Source of the DNA: JAFNGF01 sp964567045
Lineage (GTDB): Bacteria > Planctomycetota > Phycisphaerae > Sedimentisphaerales > Anaerobacaceae
Reading direction: 5' to 3'
DNA: 64,000 nucleotides
Assembly: GCA_964567045.1 (NCBI GenBank)
Contig: CAZMLE010000010.1
Location: forward strand, 1-64,000
Below, piece by piece: positions 56,188-64,000 of this stretch. The translations under genes and the position numbers were made by a program. Every line of letters starts with the position of its first letter. The stretch's first letter is position 1. The notes beneath the pieces are model-generated. The model was given only the letters and a program-made list of their open reading frames with translations. It did not search any database and was not told the origin of the DNA.

Positions 56188-59100
56188 ATGTCTACAAAAT
56201 TGATTTCTTTAGTTTCCATTGTTTTAGTGCTGGCTCTGGCGACCTCGACTTACGGCTCTAACCTGGTAGGTGACTTTGAAGGGGGCCTTGACGGATGGCA
56301 GCCACAGGATGGTGCTATCACGTTGGACATGTTGGGATTCAGCACTACTGGGGCCACATTGCACGACTACAGCCTCAGGTTGCACTCTCCGGGTGGATTT
56401 CGTTGGGCTGTCCGATGCCCGCTGCAGACCGATCCGAATGTCATTAAGGCTAACAACCACGTCTCATTTGATGTGACGCTGATTGCCTCCGAGTGGCAAG
56501 GCCAGACCTGGGCCAAGTTCGACAAGATTGCCATTAGTGGCCAGGGAACTGGATGGCGGGAGTCAACCGTTGCTACTGTTGAACCTCCACTTCAAGCAGG
56601 TGATCCCATAACCTGGAATTGTTTGGAGGACCAAACGGTGAGGTTTACGTGGGACTACTCTGCTATTGACTTTAGCAACCTCGCTGAGCAACCTACATAC
56701 CTCAATTTTATGATCTGCGTGAATTCGGACGGTGCCAGCGGCGGCGGGCCTTTCTACTTCGATAATGTGGTGTTTTTCAATTCCGCATTTGCCAATAATC
56801 CAAAGCCGCCTAACACTCAGACTGATGTGTCGATTGACACCGATCTTGCCTGGACAGCAGGGCATAACGCAACTGAACACGATATTTATTTCGGCACGAG
56901 CTTTGAGGCGGTAAACGGGGCGAAAAATACTGACCCGATGGGACCGACTCTGGTCTACCGTGCAAAGCAGGCGGCTGGCAACGAGAGTTATGCTATCCCC
57001 GAAACACTCGAGGTTGGGAAAACTTACTACTGGCGAATCGACGAGGACGGTGCCAAAGGCGAGGTCTGGTCGTTTACGACTCAGGGTAAAGCCAAAAAAC
57101 CCTCGCCAGCTAATCGGGCAATAGGCGTCAAACGTGAATCGTTAGTGCTTTCATGGAGACCGGGATTCTCAGGTGCATTGCACGATGTGTACTTCGGCAC
57201 AAGTTTTGAGGCGGTGAACAATGCGACTAACAAGGACCCGATAGGAGTTGATAAGGTCTACCGTGCGCACCAGACCGCCGACGCCAACAGCTACACCATC
57301 CCGGAAACTCTTGGTATCGGCCAAACTTATTACTGGCGAATTGACGAGATCAAGGACACCACTGTGCATCGAGGTGATGTATGGACGTTTACGACCTTTA
57401 ACGCTATAGCTGTTGACCCGAGTCCTCCTGACGATGCGAACGACATGCAGAGGAAGCCTACGCTTAGCTGGAGGCCGGGATTGTATGCCGATACGCACGA
57501 CGTGTACCTCGGCACCGCTTTTGACGAGGTTAACGACGCCAACACAGCTAACCTGGCCAGCTACCCGAATGTCGACTTCACAAACGTTGATGTCGACAGC
57601 TATGAGCCCGGACTGCTGGACCCCGACACAACCTACTACTGGCGGGTCGATGAGGTCAATAATGCTCACCCTGATAGGCTGTGGAAAGGTAGCGTCTGGA
57701 GCTTTACGACCGGCAACTTCATTGGCATCGATGACTTTGAAAGCTACACAGACGACGTCGACAACAGAGTGTTCCAGACCTGGCTGGACGGATTCGGCTA
57801 CACAGAACCTAAACCGGGCTACGCCGGAAATGGCACCGGCTCAGCCGTTGGCAATGCTATGGCTCCATTCGTAGAGACAAGCATTGTCCACAGTGGCAGG
57901 CAGTCGACGCGGTTTGACTACGACAACACCGGTGCAGGCGGCAAAGCCCGCTACTCAGAGACCCAGCGGGGGTGGACCTCGCCGCAGGATTGGACCCAAT
58001 ACGGCGTTAAGGCGTTGACGCTGTGGTTTTACGGTGATCCGGACAATTCTGCTGAGCCGTTATACGTGGCAGTGCAAGACAGTCTCGGTGCAACTGGCGT
58101 AGTTACCCATCCGCAGACCGATGCCCTGCTGCAGGCCGGGTGGCAGGAGTGGAGTATTGCCCTTCCAGAGTTTGCTGTTGCCGGCGTTAATCTGACCAGG
58201 GTCAAGACGATGTATATCGGCGTGGGCAACAGGACCACTCCGCAAGCTGGTGGCACAGGCACTTTGTACTTCGATGATATTCGACTGTATTGGCCCAGAT
58301 GCCGTCCTGAGCTGGTTGCACTTACAGGCGATTTCGACGGCGATTGTCTGGTTGGTTATGCAGACCTTGCGATGTTGGCAAGCGATTGGCTGAACGCTGA
58401 TGAGACTATTAAGTTTGCCCCGAGTGAAATGAAAAAGCCGGACGCACCGGTACTTTGGTACAAGTTTGACGAGACTGGCGGCACCACTGTCACGGATCAG
58501 GCAGGCTACCATCACGGCACAGTCACGAATCTGAGTGATAGTACGTGGGACACAACCGGTGGCCGTGACGGTAAGGGCTGCATCAACCTGGCGGCTGGCA
58601 GTCAAACGTTCGTTGAGGTTCCGCCGGCGGCACTTGACTTTGTTTCAACTACGCAAAAAATAACTTTTGCGGCATGGGTCAATGGTGACCGGGATAATCC
58701 ACAGGACAACTGGAATGGTCTGTTTGGCGTCAGGGCAGCCGACGCCGATCCTGTTCAGGACGGGTCTGAGGTTGTAGAGGTTCACTGCCCGACGCCTCCT
58801 ACAGACACCATTAGTCCTCGTGTGGAGTGGCGTGTAGCGGGCGATCTTTTCTGCGCAAGCGACACACTACGTATCACCGATTTTGCAGGCCGATGGAACC
58901 ACTACGTGTTCACCAAGGATGCTGATGCAAACATAATGAGAATATACCACAATGGCCGACTTGAGGTTGAGGTGGTTGATGCAAATTCCGCCGCAGACCC
59001 GATGTTTGATACACCGGTCGGCTGGTTTGCCGTCGGCGCACGGCATATATGGTGGGGCCACTACATTGGCAAGATCGATGATTTCCAGGTCTATAATTAT

Positions 59101-59268
59101 GCACTGTCGCCAGAAGAAATAGCGTGGTTGGCTACCGACGGCACCGGCAGTCTTTATGTGCCGCTTGAGAGGCCGACGAACCTATATGACGTGGCTCCGC
59201 ATATAGTCAACTTCAAAGACCTTGCAGTATTTGCAGACAATTGGTGTGAGGAGCTGCTGTGGCCATAA
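56188..59268 (+). CDS. Secreted multi-domain LamG protein with Trp-Pro tail
   Basis: A 1026-residue exported protein. Signal peptide 1-23. An N-terminal beta-sandwich to about 200 is related to the small PEP-CTERM protein. Three fibronectin III-like units lie in about 205-505, each with HD(I/V)YFGT and YYWRIDE or YYWRVDE followed by W(S/T)FTT. A carbohydrate-binding-like domain (510-705) holds MYIGVGNRTTPQ and LYFDDIRLYW. A dockerin-like DFDGDCLVGYADLAMLASDWL segment (its core) lies near 715, and a LamG domain in 750-985. It ends VNFKDLAVFADNW and a final Trp-Pro. The domain order parallels the genes at 52457 and 62946. No catalytic site is seen; likely glycan binding. Confidence 0.85.
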   Translation: MSTKLISLVSIVLVLALATSTYGSNLVGDFEGGLDGWQPQDGAITLDMLGFSTTGATLHDYSLRLHSPGGFRWAVRCPLQTDPNVIKANNHVSFDVTLIASEWQGQTWAKFDKIAISGQGTGWRESTVATVEPPLQAGDPITWNCLEDQTVRFTWDYSAIDFSNLAEQPTYLNFMICVNSDGASGGGPFYFDNVVFFNSAFANNPKPPNTQTDVSIDTDLAWTAGHNATEHDIYFGTSFEAVNGAKNTDPMGPTLVYRAKQAAGNESYAIPETLEVGKTYYWRIDEDGAKGEVWSFTTQGKAKKPSPANRAIGVKRESLVLSWRPGFSGALHDVYFGTSFEAVNNATNKDPIGVDKVYRAHQTADANSYTIPETLGIGQTYYWRIDEIKDTTVHRGDVWTFTTFNAIAVDPSPPDDANDMQRKPTLSWRPGLYADTHDVYLGTAFDEVNDANTANLASYPNVDFTNVDVDSYEPGLLDPDTTYYWRVDEVNNAHPDRLWKGSVWSFTTGNFIGIDDFESYTDDVDNRVFQTWLDGFGYTEPKPGYAGNGTGSAVGNAMAPFVETSIVHSGRQSTRFDYDNTGAGGKARYSETQRGWTSPQDWTQYGVKALTLWFYGDPDNSAEPLYVAVQDSLGATGVVTHPQTDALLQAGWQEWSIALPEFAVAGVNLTRVKTMYIGVGNRTTPQAGGTGTLYFDDIRLYWPRCRPELVALTGDFDGDCLVGYADLAMLASDWLNADETIKFAPSEMKKPDAPVLWYKFDETGGTTVTDQAGYHHGTVTNLSDSTWDTTGGRDGKGCINLAAGSQTFVEVPPAALDFVSTTQKITFAAWVNGDRDNPQDNWNGLFGVRAADADPVQDGSEVVEVHCPTPPTDTISPRVEWRVAGDLFCASDTLRITDFAGRWNHYVFTKDADANIMRIYHNGRLEVEVVDANSAADPMFDTPVGWFAVGARHIWWGHYIGKIDDFQVYNYALSPEEIAWLATDGTGSLYVPLERPTNLYDVAPHIVNFKDLAVFADNWCEELLWP

Positions 59269-59305
59269 CCGCCTGAACGCTCAACGATTTCGCAGCAGTC
59301 AAAAA

Positions 59306-59374
59306 GAATTTAGAATTGAGAATTAAGAATGGAGAAAGTCCAATTCTCAATTCCGCATTCCAAATTCTAAATTC
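59306..59374. repeat. Inverted AT-rich repeat
   Basis: GAATTTAGAATT at 59306 is mirrored by AATTCTAAATTC ending at 59374, with further GAGAATT/AATTCTC pairing. Built of AGAATTA-type words. It lies upstream of the GH5-like gene and would form part of its N-terminus if the ORF were read from 59316. Confidence 0.55.
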
Positions 59375-59507
59375 CTCATGGGCCCTGCTGCTTTCACATG
59401 GATCGAGGTCGTACGTGGACTTGGCCATCCCTTTCGGGAGATGCACAGTGCCTTGTTACGTTATAAGCCCGCAGGGTTCATCCGGGAGCAGGAAGTTGTC
59501 AGCGTTA

Positions 59508-61856
59508 TTGAAAGAATTGCTTTGTCTTACAATCGGTGCAGTATGCCTTGTTCCAGCAATCGCTGGGGCACAAATAGAAATAACATCAATTTCGCAAAAT
59601 GCCGAGACCGTCGGCCTGTATGAAAAGTTCGAGCTGACCTTTACCATTTCGCAAAGCTACGACAATCCCTTCGATCCGAATATAGTTGACATCACGGTTA
59701 CTTTCACCGCGCCCGATGGAAATACAGCGACGATACCGGCCTTTTTTTATAAAGAATACGATTACATAAACGGGCATTATGTCAATGGACGCAATCCCTC
59801 TTGGAAAGCACGTTTTGCCCCTTCCCAAACAGGGCAGCACAAGGTAAGCCGAATCACGATTGTTGATGAAAACGGTCCGACTGAAATTGACCCCAGCGTA
59901 ACCTTCACCTGCATCGAAAGCAGCGAAAAAGGTCCTATCAGGACAGACCATCGTGATCGGTATTACTTGCGTTATGCAAATGGCTGCCCGTATTTGCCTA
60001 TTGGCCATAATGTGGGCTGGCTGCCCGATGGGCCGGATGACTGGCACGGCTACTTCACGTCAATGGGCGCCGTGGGCGAAAACTGGACCCGCATCTGGAT
60101 GACTCATTTCCACAAGGGCCAAACTCTGGAATGGAGTCGGGATCACTGGAGCGGTTACTTCGAGGGCGTGGGGCGGCTCAGCCTGGAAATGGGCTGGAAG
60201 ATCGACCGGATAATCGAGCTTGCTGAAGAAAATGGCATCGGCGTTCAGTTGGTCCTGCAGCATCACGGCCAATTCAGTACAACAGTAAACCCCAACTGGG
60301 ACCAAAACCCCTACAATATCGCTAACGCCAATCCGGATGGCGGTTTCCTTGAAAAACCCGAATATTTCTTCACCGATAGCGAAGCTATCAGACTCACCAA
60401 GAATAAGTATCGCTATATCGTCGCCCGCTGGGGCTACTCAGGCGCCATCCTTGCCTGGGAGCTCTGGAACGAGGTTCAGTTTACCGACGGGTGGAGGAAT
60501 AACCAGCGGGGCGTTGTAGCATGGCACCATGAAATGGCAGACTACATTGCCTCGATCGACCCGTTCAATCATCCCATTACCACCAGTAGTGATACATCCG
60601 GGTTTGACGCCCTGTGGAATTTAGATAATATTGATGTGATACAGGTCCACCATTACGGTGCTGAAACGATAGCATTTCTGGCCAACACGGCAAATAGACT
60701 CTCCAGTTACGGAAAGCCGATCATAATGGGTGAATTCGGCGTGGGCAAGACGGGCGATATCGATGTGCCGGAGTGCAGTTACAATAGCTTGAACGAGCCG
60801 TACAAGACGCAGATGCTCGAAGCCCTTCCTCTTCACAACGGCATTTGGAGCGCGTTTCACCTTAAATCCGGCGCACACCTGTGGTGGTGGGATTGCTATA
60901 TTGAAGCGCTTGACCTCTACGATGAATTCAGTGCCCTTTCGAGCTATGCTGAAGGAGAAGACCCGGCGGCTTACAACCTCTCCAAAGCAGACTTAGATAC
61001 AACAGGGCTGCCTAAATGGATTTTAGTGAGCCCCGGCTTATCAGATTTCTGGGCCATATCGACTCAGACTGAGTTTACTGTCCAACCGGACGGAACCGTA
61101 CCTGGGGCTGAGAACCTTTCCGCATGGCTGCACGGCTCATCTAAGAGCTCCTACCGATCTGATCCGACTTTCAATCTTAACCTGATGGATGGCGATGTGC
61201 TCAGAATACACGTGCAGGAGATTTCAAGCTGGGGTAAGAACAGTTTGAGAGTGCTTGTTGACTCGCAGGAGGTTTTTTCGTCATCTTATGCAAATGGTTC
61301 GGCAAGCTTTGTAATCGAGATTCCACTTCCAGCCGGTCAGCACGCCGTGCAGGTCAAGAACACCGGACAGGACTGGTTTAATATCGCCAGTTATGAATTC
61401 ATAAATACCAGCGAAGGCTGCCTCGAATCCATAGGGCTTTCCGGTGCCGACCATGCCTACATTTGGGTTCATGACGTTGGCAGCCGCTACGGCAGGACTG
61501 AGTATGGGACTTTCTCCAACGTCAGCGTCGTTCTTCGCGGTTTAGACAATGGGCTTTATGCGGTAGAGTTTCACGAGACCCGAGGTTCCGGCGGCATCAT
61601 CCAAATCAACAATGTCGCTGCCGAGGGCGGCAAACTGCTTCTTGCTCTTCCCGATTTCACCAAGGATATTGCCGTAAAAGTTAAACCGCTTTGTATATTA
61701 GTTGATTTCGATGACCTTGCGGTATTCTGCAGACAGTGGCTCCAGGAAGGCCCCGACCTTGGCGCTGACCTATATGACAGCAACAACGTTGACTTGAGAG
61801 ATTACAGCATATTTGCCGACTATTGGCTCGGCTGCCGCCCGGCAACCTGGCCATAA
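59508..61856 (+). CDS. GH5-like glycoside hydrolase with DUF5060 and Trp-Pro tail
   Basis: A secreted glycoside hydrolase. The frame is open from 59316, but the first 64 residues are partly repeat-encoded. From TTG 59508 the protein starts with a good signal peptide (KELLCLTIGAVCLVPAIAGA), so I use that start. Next is a DUF5060-like Ig domain (LYEKFELTFTIS, WKARFAPSQTGQHKV). A TIM-barrel catalytic domain follows, with the acid/base Glu in AWELWNEVQF and the nucleophile Glu in IIMGEFGVG. A beta-rich C-terminal part then ends in VDLRDYSIFADYW and a final Trp-Pro. It probably cleaves a plant or algal polysaccharide; exact substrate unknown. Confidence 0.82.
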   Translation: MKELLCLTIGAVCLVPAIAGAQIEITSISQNAETVGLYEKFELTFTISQSYDNPFDPNIVDITVTFTAPDGNTATIPAFFYKEYDYINGHYVNGRNPSWKARFAPSQTGQHKVSRITIVDENGPTEIDPSVTFTCIESSEKGPIRTDHRDRYYLRYANGCPYLPIGHNVGWLPDGPDDWHGYFTSMGAVGENWTRIWMTHFHKGQTLEWSRDHWSGYFEGVGRLSLEMGWKIDRIIELAEENGIGVQLVLQHHGQFSTTVNPNWDQNPYNIANANPDGGFLEKPEYFFTDSEAIRLTKNKYRYIVARWGYSGAILAWELWNEVQFTDGWRNNQRGVVAWHHEMADYIASIDPFNHPITTSSDTSGFDALWNLDNIDVIQVHHYGAETIAFLANTANRLSSYGKPIIMGEFGVGKTGDIDVPECSYNSLNEPYKTQMLEALPLHNGIWSAFHLKSGAHLWWWDCYIEALDLYDEFSALSSYAEGEDPAAYNLSKADLDTTGLPKWILVSPGLSDFWAISTQTEFTVQPDGTVPGAENLSAWLHGSSKSSYRSDPTFNLNLMDGDVLRIHVQEISSWGKNSLRVLVDSQEVFSSSYANGSASFVIEIPLPAGQHAVQVKNTGQDWFNIASYEFINTSEGCLESIGLSGADHAYIWVHDVGSRYGRTEYGTFSNVSVVLRGLDNGLYAVEFHETRGSGGIIQINNVAAEGGKLLLALPDFTKDIAVKVKPLCILVDFDDLAVFCRQWLQEGPDLGADLYDSNNVDLRDYSIFADYWLGCRPATWP

Positions 61857-61924
61857 AGACGCTTTTTAGACGGGATAACAGGATTATCCTGTAAATCCTG
61901 TCAGAAAAATACACGGCTCGTTCC

Positions 61925-62707
61925 TTACCACCAGTGTATGGGCATTCCACTGCCTCCATAGCGTCTTTCCATTTCCTTGAAATGCCTCCACTTGACGTGA
62001 CCATCGGTAAATCCTATGTTGCCTCCGGTGCCTTCCCTGTCACTGCGCAGGTGGCTGGTAGTATCGTAGTATCCGGTATACTGTCCCTGCGCGCTACCGG
62101 TTATTATCCGGGCGAAATTGCCATTGGGATAGTCCTGCTTAGGAAAACCTGGGTCGCTGAGCGTCACATCAATTACGAGCTCGGCTTCAGCGGCGCCTTT
62201 CATATTTGTTGTCCTGATCCACCTTTTATTGCCGCTGCCTTGTATCTCCGGTTTCAAGCTCTTGCCTTGGTCATTGAGCGTATCTAACAGCCAGAAATAG
62301 CCCGTAACCCGGTAGGTGGCTCTTGCTCCTCCCGGATGGTGGTAGTCCCAGCAGAGCTGGCGGCTCCTCTTGTGTGTCAGATTGGAAGGACAATAAAAAA
62401 CGTCTGGAGCAGGCGTAGCTTCATCGTGCGGTGCCGGTTCCAGGCCTATATTTCTCATTAGTTGTCCGGTTATGTCCCTGTCCATATCCCAGAGCCAGAA
62501 GCCGGCGCCGGGCGGAAGTTTGCCGCCCGTCTCATCGGCATACATCAACAGACCGATCAGATGCTGGCGTACGTTGCTGGAGCATACCGACCGATTTGCC
62601 GTCTCACGAACCTTGCTAAGTGCCGGCATCAGGATAGCCATCAACACCGCAATAATGGCAATCACCACTAAGAGTTCTATCAATGTAAAGCCGCTCTGCC
62701 TTCCCAC
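61925..62707 (-). CDS. Prepilin-like protein with H-X9-DG motif
   Basis: A pseudopilin-like protein of about 260 residues. The prepilin signal GFTLIELLVVIAIIAVLMAILMP (first part GFTLIELLVV) comes within the first dozen residues. The body contains CSSNVRQHLIGLLMYADETGG and CPSNL, and the C-terminal GGNIGFTDGHVKW is the classic H-X9-DG-type processing motif. I start at GTG 62707 because GAGGA lies seven bases upstream and the leader is then of normal length; the longer TTG reading from 62725 lacks a ribosome site. It lies between the GH5-like gene and a LamG gene, suggesting co-use with secreted enzymes. Confidence 0.85.
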   Translation of the reverse strand: MGRQSGFTLIELLVVIAIIAVLMAILMPALSKVRETANRSVCSSNVRQHLIGLLMYADETGGKLPPGAGFWLWDMDRDITGQLMRNIGLEPAPHDEATPAPDVFYCPSNLTHKRSRQLCWDYHHPGGARATYRVTGYFWLLDTLNDQGKSLKPEIQGSGNKRWIRTTNMKGAAEAELVIDVTLSDPGFPKQDYPNGNFARIITGSAQGQYTGYYDTTSHLRSDREGTGGNIGFTDGHVKWRHFKEMERRYGGSGMPIHWW

Positions 62708-62790
62708 AAAGAAGTCCTCACTCAAAAATACCGCTTACTTACAATGGTAGGTATTCTACCACGCAATCACTGACAACACAAGATAACAAA

Positions 62791-62835
62791 CAGGGCCTAT
62801 GCCGAATGAAGAGCAGCTCAGTCAGCATAGGCCCT
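62791..62835 (-). terminator. Hairpin terminator after the last LamG gene
   Basis: CAGGGCCTATGC (62791-62802) and GCATAGGCCCTG (62824-62835) form a perfect 12-bp stem with a 21-base loop. Read on the minus strand it is followed by TTTGTTATCTT, as in a loose rho-independent terminator, 110 bases after the stop at 62946. Confidence 0.5.
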
Positions 62836-62885
62836 GAAGTAGTGTTAGGGTTTAGCCCTGAGTTTACTGCGGGATCCTACGCTTG

Positions 62886-62905
62886 CCCGCCATACGTCTG
62901 GCGGG
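62886..62905. repeat. CCCGCCA/TGGCGGG palindrome
   Basis: CCCGCCA-TACGTC-TGGCGGG followed by TAAATG, then CGCCTAAACATT. A further relative of the dispersed hairpin/TAAA family, in the gap between the prepilin gene and the LamG gene. Confidence 0.5.
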
Positions 62906-62945
62906 TAAATGCCAGCGTCGCCTAAACATTCGCAGCAGACTGCGA

Positions 62946-64000
62946 TTACGGCCACAAGAGCTCTTCCAGCCACGAATCAGCTAACTCGGCAAAATCCTTG
63001 AAGTTAACCACACCATCCTCGTGCATATCAGCCGGTATCGAGAATGGCGCAGTGCGCCCGGCAAGCCATGCAACTTCAGCCCGAGTTAGCGCACGCTTGT
63101 AGATGCGGAACTCATCGAGCACACCCACATAGCCAGCGTCAGCAACGTACTGCGACCTACCGAGCCAGTTGTTGGTGGTCCCGCCGAGATCGCTTGGGCT
63201 GAGCGTCGCCTGGGTGTTCTGAGCAACGACTGAGCCGTCCTGATAAAGTGTAATTGTGTCCTTGCCTGCGTCGATCGTCACAGCCACGTGGTGCCACCCG
63301 CTGGGCAGCGTGCCGGGGGCGGTAACCATCTGTTCTGGGGCTCCGCCACCCTGCGTAGTAATAGCGAAACGCATCTCGCCAATCGTGCCAATCCGCGGCG
63401 ATAGGAACATGTAGACAGTCTCGCCGGTGCCGAAATCAAAGATCCGCTGCCACGCACCACCAGCGTTCGGAAAGCTCGCCCATATCGCAAAAGTGCAGTT
63501 GTAAAGCTGCCCAATGAGCGGGCCGATCGGCACCTCCACATAATCATCGGTGCCGTCAAACCGCAATGCACCGCCGTCGTGCCCGGTCACCCATTGTGTG
63601 TCGCCCACGAGTGTGCCGTTGTTAGCATTAACGGAGGAATCAACGGCAGTACTACCGAAGCCGTCATCAAACTTCCAGTGCCCCACCAGATCGGCATTGC
63701 CAGGCTGAACGGGTGCAACAATAAGGCCAGTGTTAAGCCACCGCTCGGCCAGGACCACAACGTCGTCGTAGTCCACAACACAGTTGCCATTCAAATCAGC
63801 AGCCGGCTGCAGAAGCGAAGGCACGCATCTGGCCGGGTACAGCCTGATATCATCAAAGTACAAAGTGCCTGCGCCACCAGTTTGTGGAGCGGTCCTATTA
63901 CCAACGCCGATATACATCTTCTTGACACTTGATAGGTTCACGCCAGCAGTGGCGAAATCCTTAAGGTCGATATTCCACTCCTGCCAGGGGGTTGAGAGCA
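62946..64000 (-). CDS. Secreted LamG protein with Trp-Pro tail (N-terminus outside window)
   Basis: Partial: the frame stays open to the right edge, so the start lies beyond it. The visible 351 residues begin with the end of a carbohydrate-binding-like domain (WQEWNIDLKDFATAGVNL, MYIGVGNRTAPQ, LYFDDIRLY). A dockerin-like turn follows (DLNGNCVVDYDDVVVLAERWL, its core DLNGNCVVDYDD), then a LamG domain (LVGHWKFDDGFGSTAVDSS to VGVLDEFRIYKRALTRAEV). It closes with VVNFKDFAELADSW and a final Trp-Pro. The layout is the same as the C-terminal half of the 56188 protein. Confidence 0.85.
   Translation of the reverse strand, partial: LSTPWQEWNIDLKDFATAGVNLSSVKKMYIGVGNRTAPQTGGAGTLYFDDIRLYPARCVPSLLQPAADLNGNCVVDYDDVVVLAERWLNTGLIVAPVQPGNADLVGHWKFDDGFGSTAVDSSVNANNGTLVGDTQWVTGHDGGALRFDGTDDYVEVPIGPLIGQLYNCTFAIWASFPNAGGAWQRIFDFGTGETVYMFLSPRIGTIGEMRFAITTQGGGAPEQMVTAPGTLPSGWHHVAVTIDAGKDTITLYQDGSVVAQNTQATLSPSDLGGTTNNWLGRSQYVADAGYVGVLDEFRIYKRALTRAEVAWLAGRTAPFSIPADMHEDGVVNFKDFAELADSWLEELLWP

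Noticed and set aside
59316..59507. N-terminal 64 residues of the GH5-like ORF
   Set aside because: Encoded in part by an inverted AT-rich repeat and placed before a good signal peptide, so treated as untranslated.

Overview
The window looks like a chromosome piece from a member of the Planctomycetota, most likely the Phycisphaerae/Sedimentisphaerales side. This is inferred from gene content, not from a marker gene. The pointers are two prepilin-like proteins with an H-X9-DG-type C-terminal motif, two PEP-CTERM proteins, several large secreted LamG proteins ending in a short dockerin-like tail whose last two residues are Trp-Pro, glycoside hydrolases, and many dispersed palindromic and low-complexity repeats between and inside genes. 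Genes lie on both strands in short operons.

Layout. 1-4 kb: an RCC1-like remnant, a prepilin-like protein, a B12-binding-fold protein, a ferritin-like protein and a cyclophilin-like protein. 4.2-8.9 kb: MlaE and MlaF-type lipid transporter parts, then a large FAD/Fe-S 2-hydroxyacid dehydrogenase. 9-15.5 kb: a HEAT-repeat protein, cysK (minus strand), then radical SAM (AmrS-like), pdxB, folP and a 4Fe-4S protein. 15.6-24.7 kb: lon, an ECF sigma/anti-sigma pair, a small secreted DDPNEP-repeat protein, a PilX-like protein and a lipB-lipA fusion. 25-36.8 kb: a PEP-CTERM protein behind a long repeated leader, a GH29 fucosidase, nadC-birA, uvrB, an M14 amidase-like lipoprotein and lhgO. 36.9-43.7 kb: an MNT/HEPN pair, priA, tRNA-Pro(CGG), polX and an MFS exporter. 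43.8-50.4 kb: a tight four-gene AmmeMemoRadiSam cluster. 50.5-51.5 kb: DUF2905 and a HEPN-like protein. 52.4-64 kb: a secreted-protein island with three LamG proteins, a PEP-CTERM protein, a GH5-like hydrolase and another prepilin-like protein. The last LamG gene runs off the right edge.

How genes may work together. The 52-64 kb island plus the GH29 gene points to recognition and breakdown of external polysaccharides, with products held at or near the surface by PEP-CTERM sorting and perhaps by the Trp-Pro tail. D- and L-2-hydroxyglutarate-type dehydrogenases are both present, at separate loci.

The strongest candidate for an undescribed system is at 43764-50440. A radical SAM AmrS, a 60-residue twin-arginine-signal protein, a predicted lipoprotein fusing Memo (AmrB) to AMMECR1 (AmrA), and a 1313-residue membrane protein joining a spermidine-synthase-like domain, a covalent-FMN-type domain and a NapH/NosR-like 4Fe-4S domain overlap or abut one another. 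This suggests an envelope redox or modification pathway. A second theme is the invasion of coding sequence by dispersed repeats: priA carries three unrelated ones in frame, and the giant membrane gene and the GlcD-like gene carry more.
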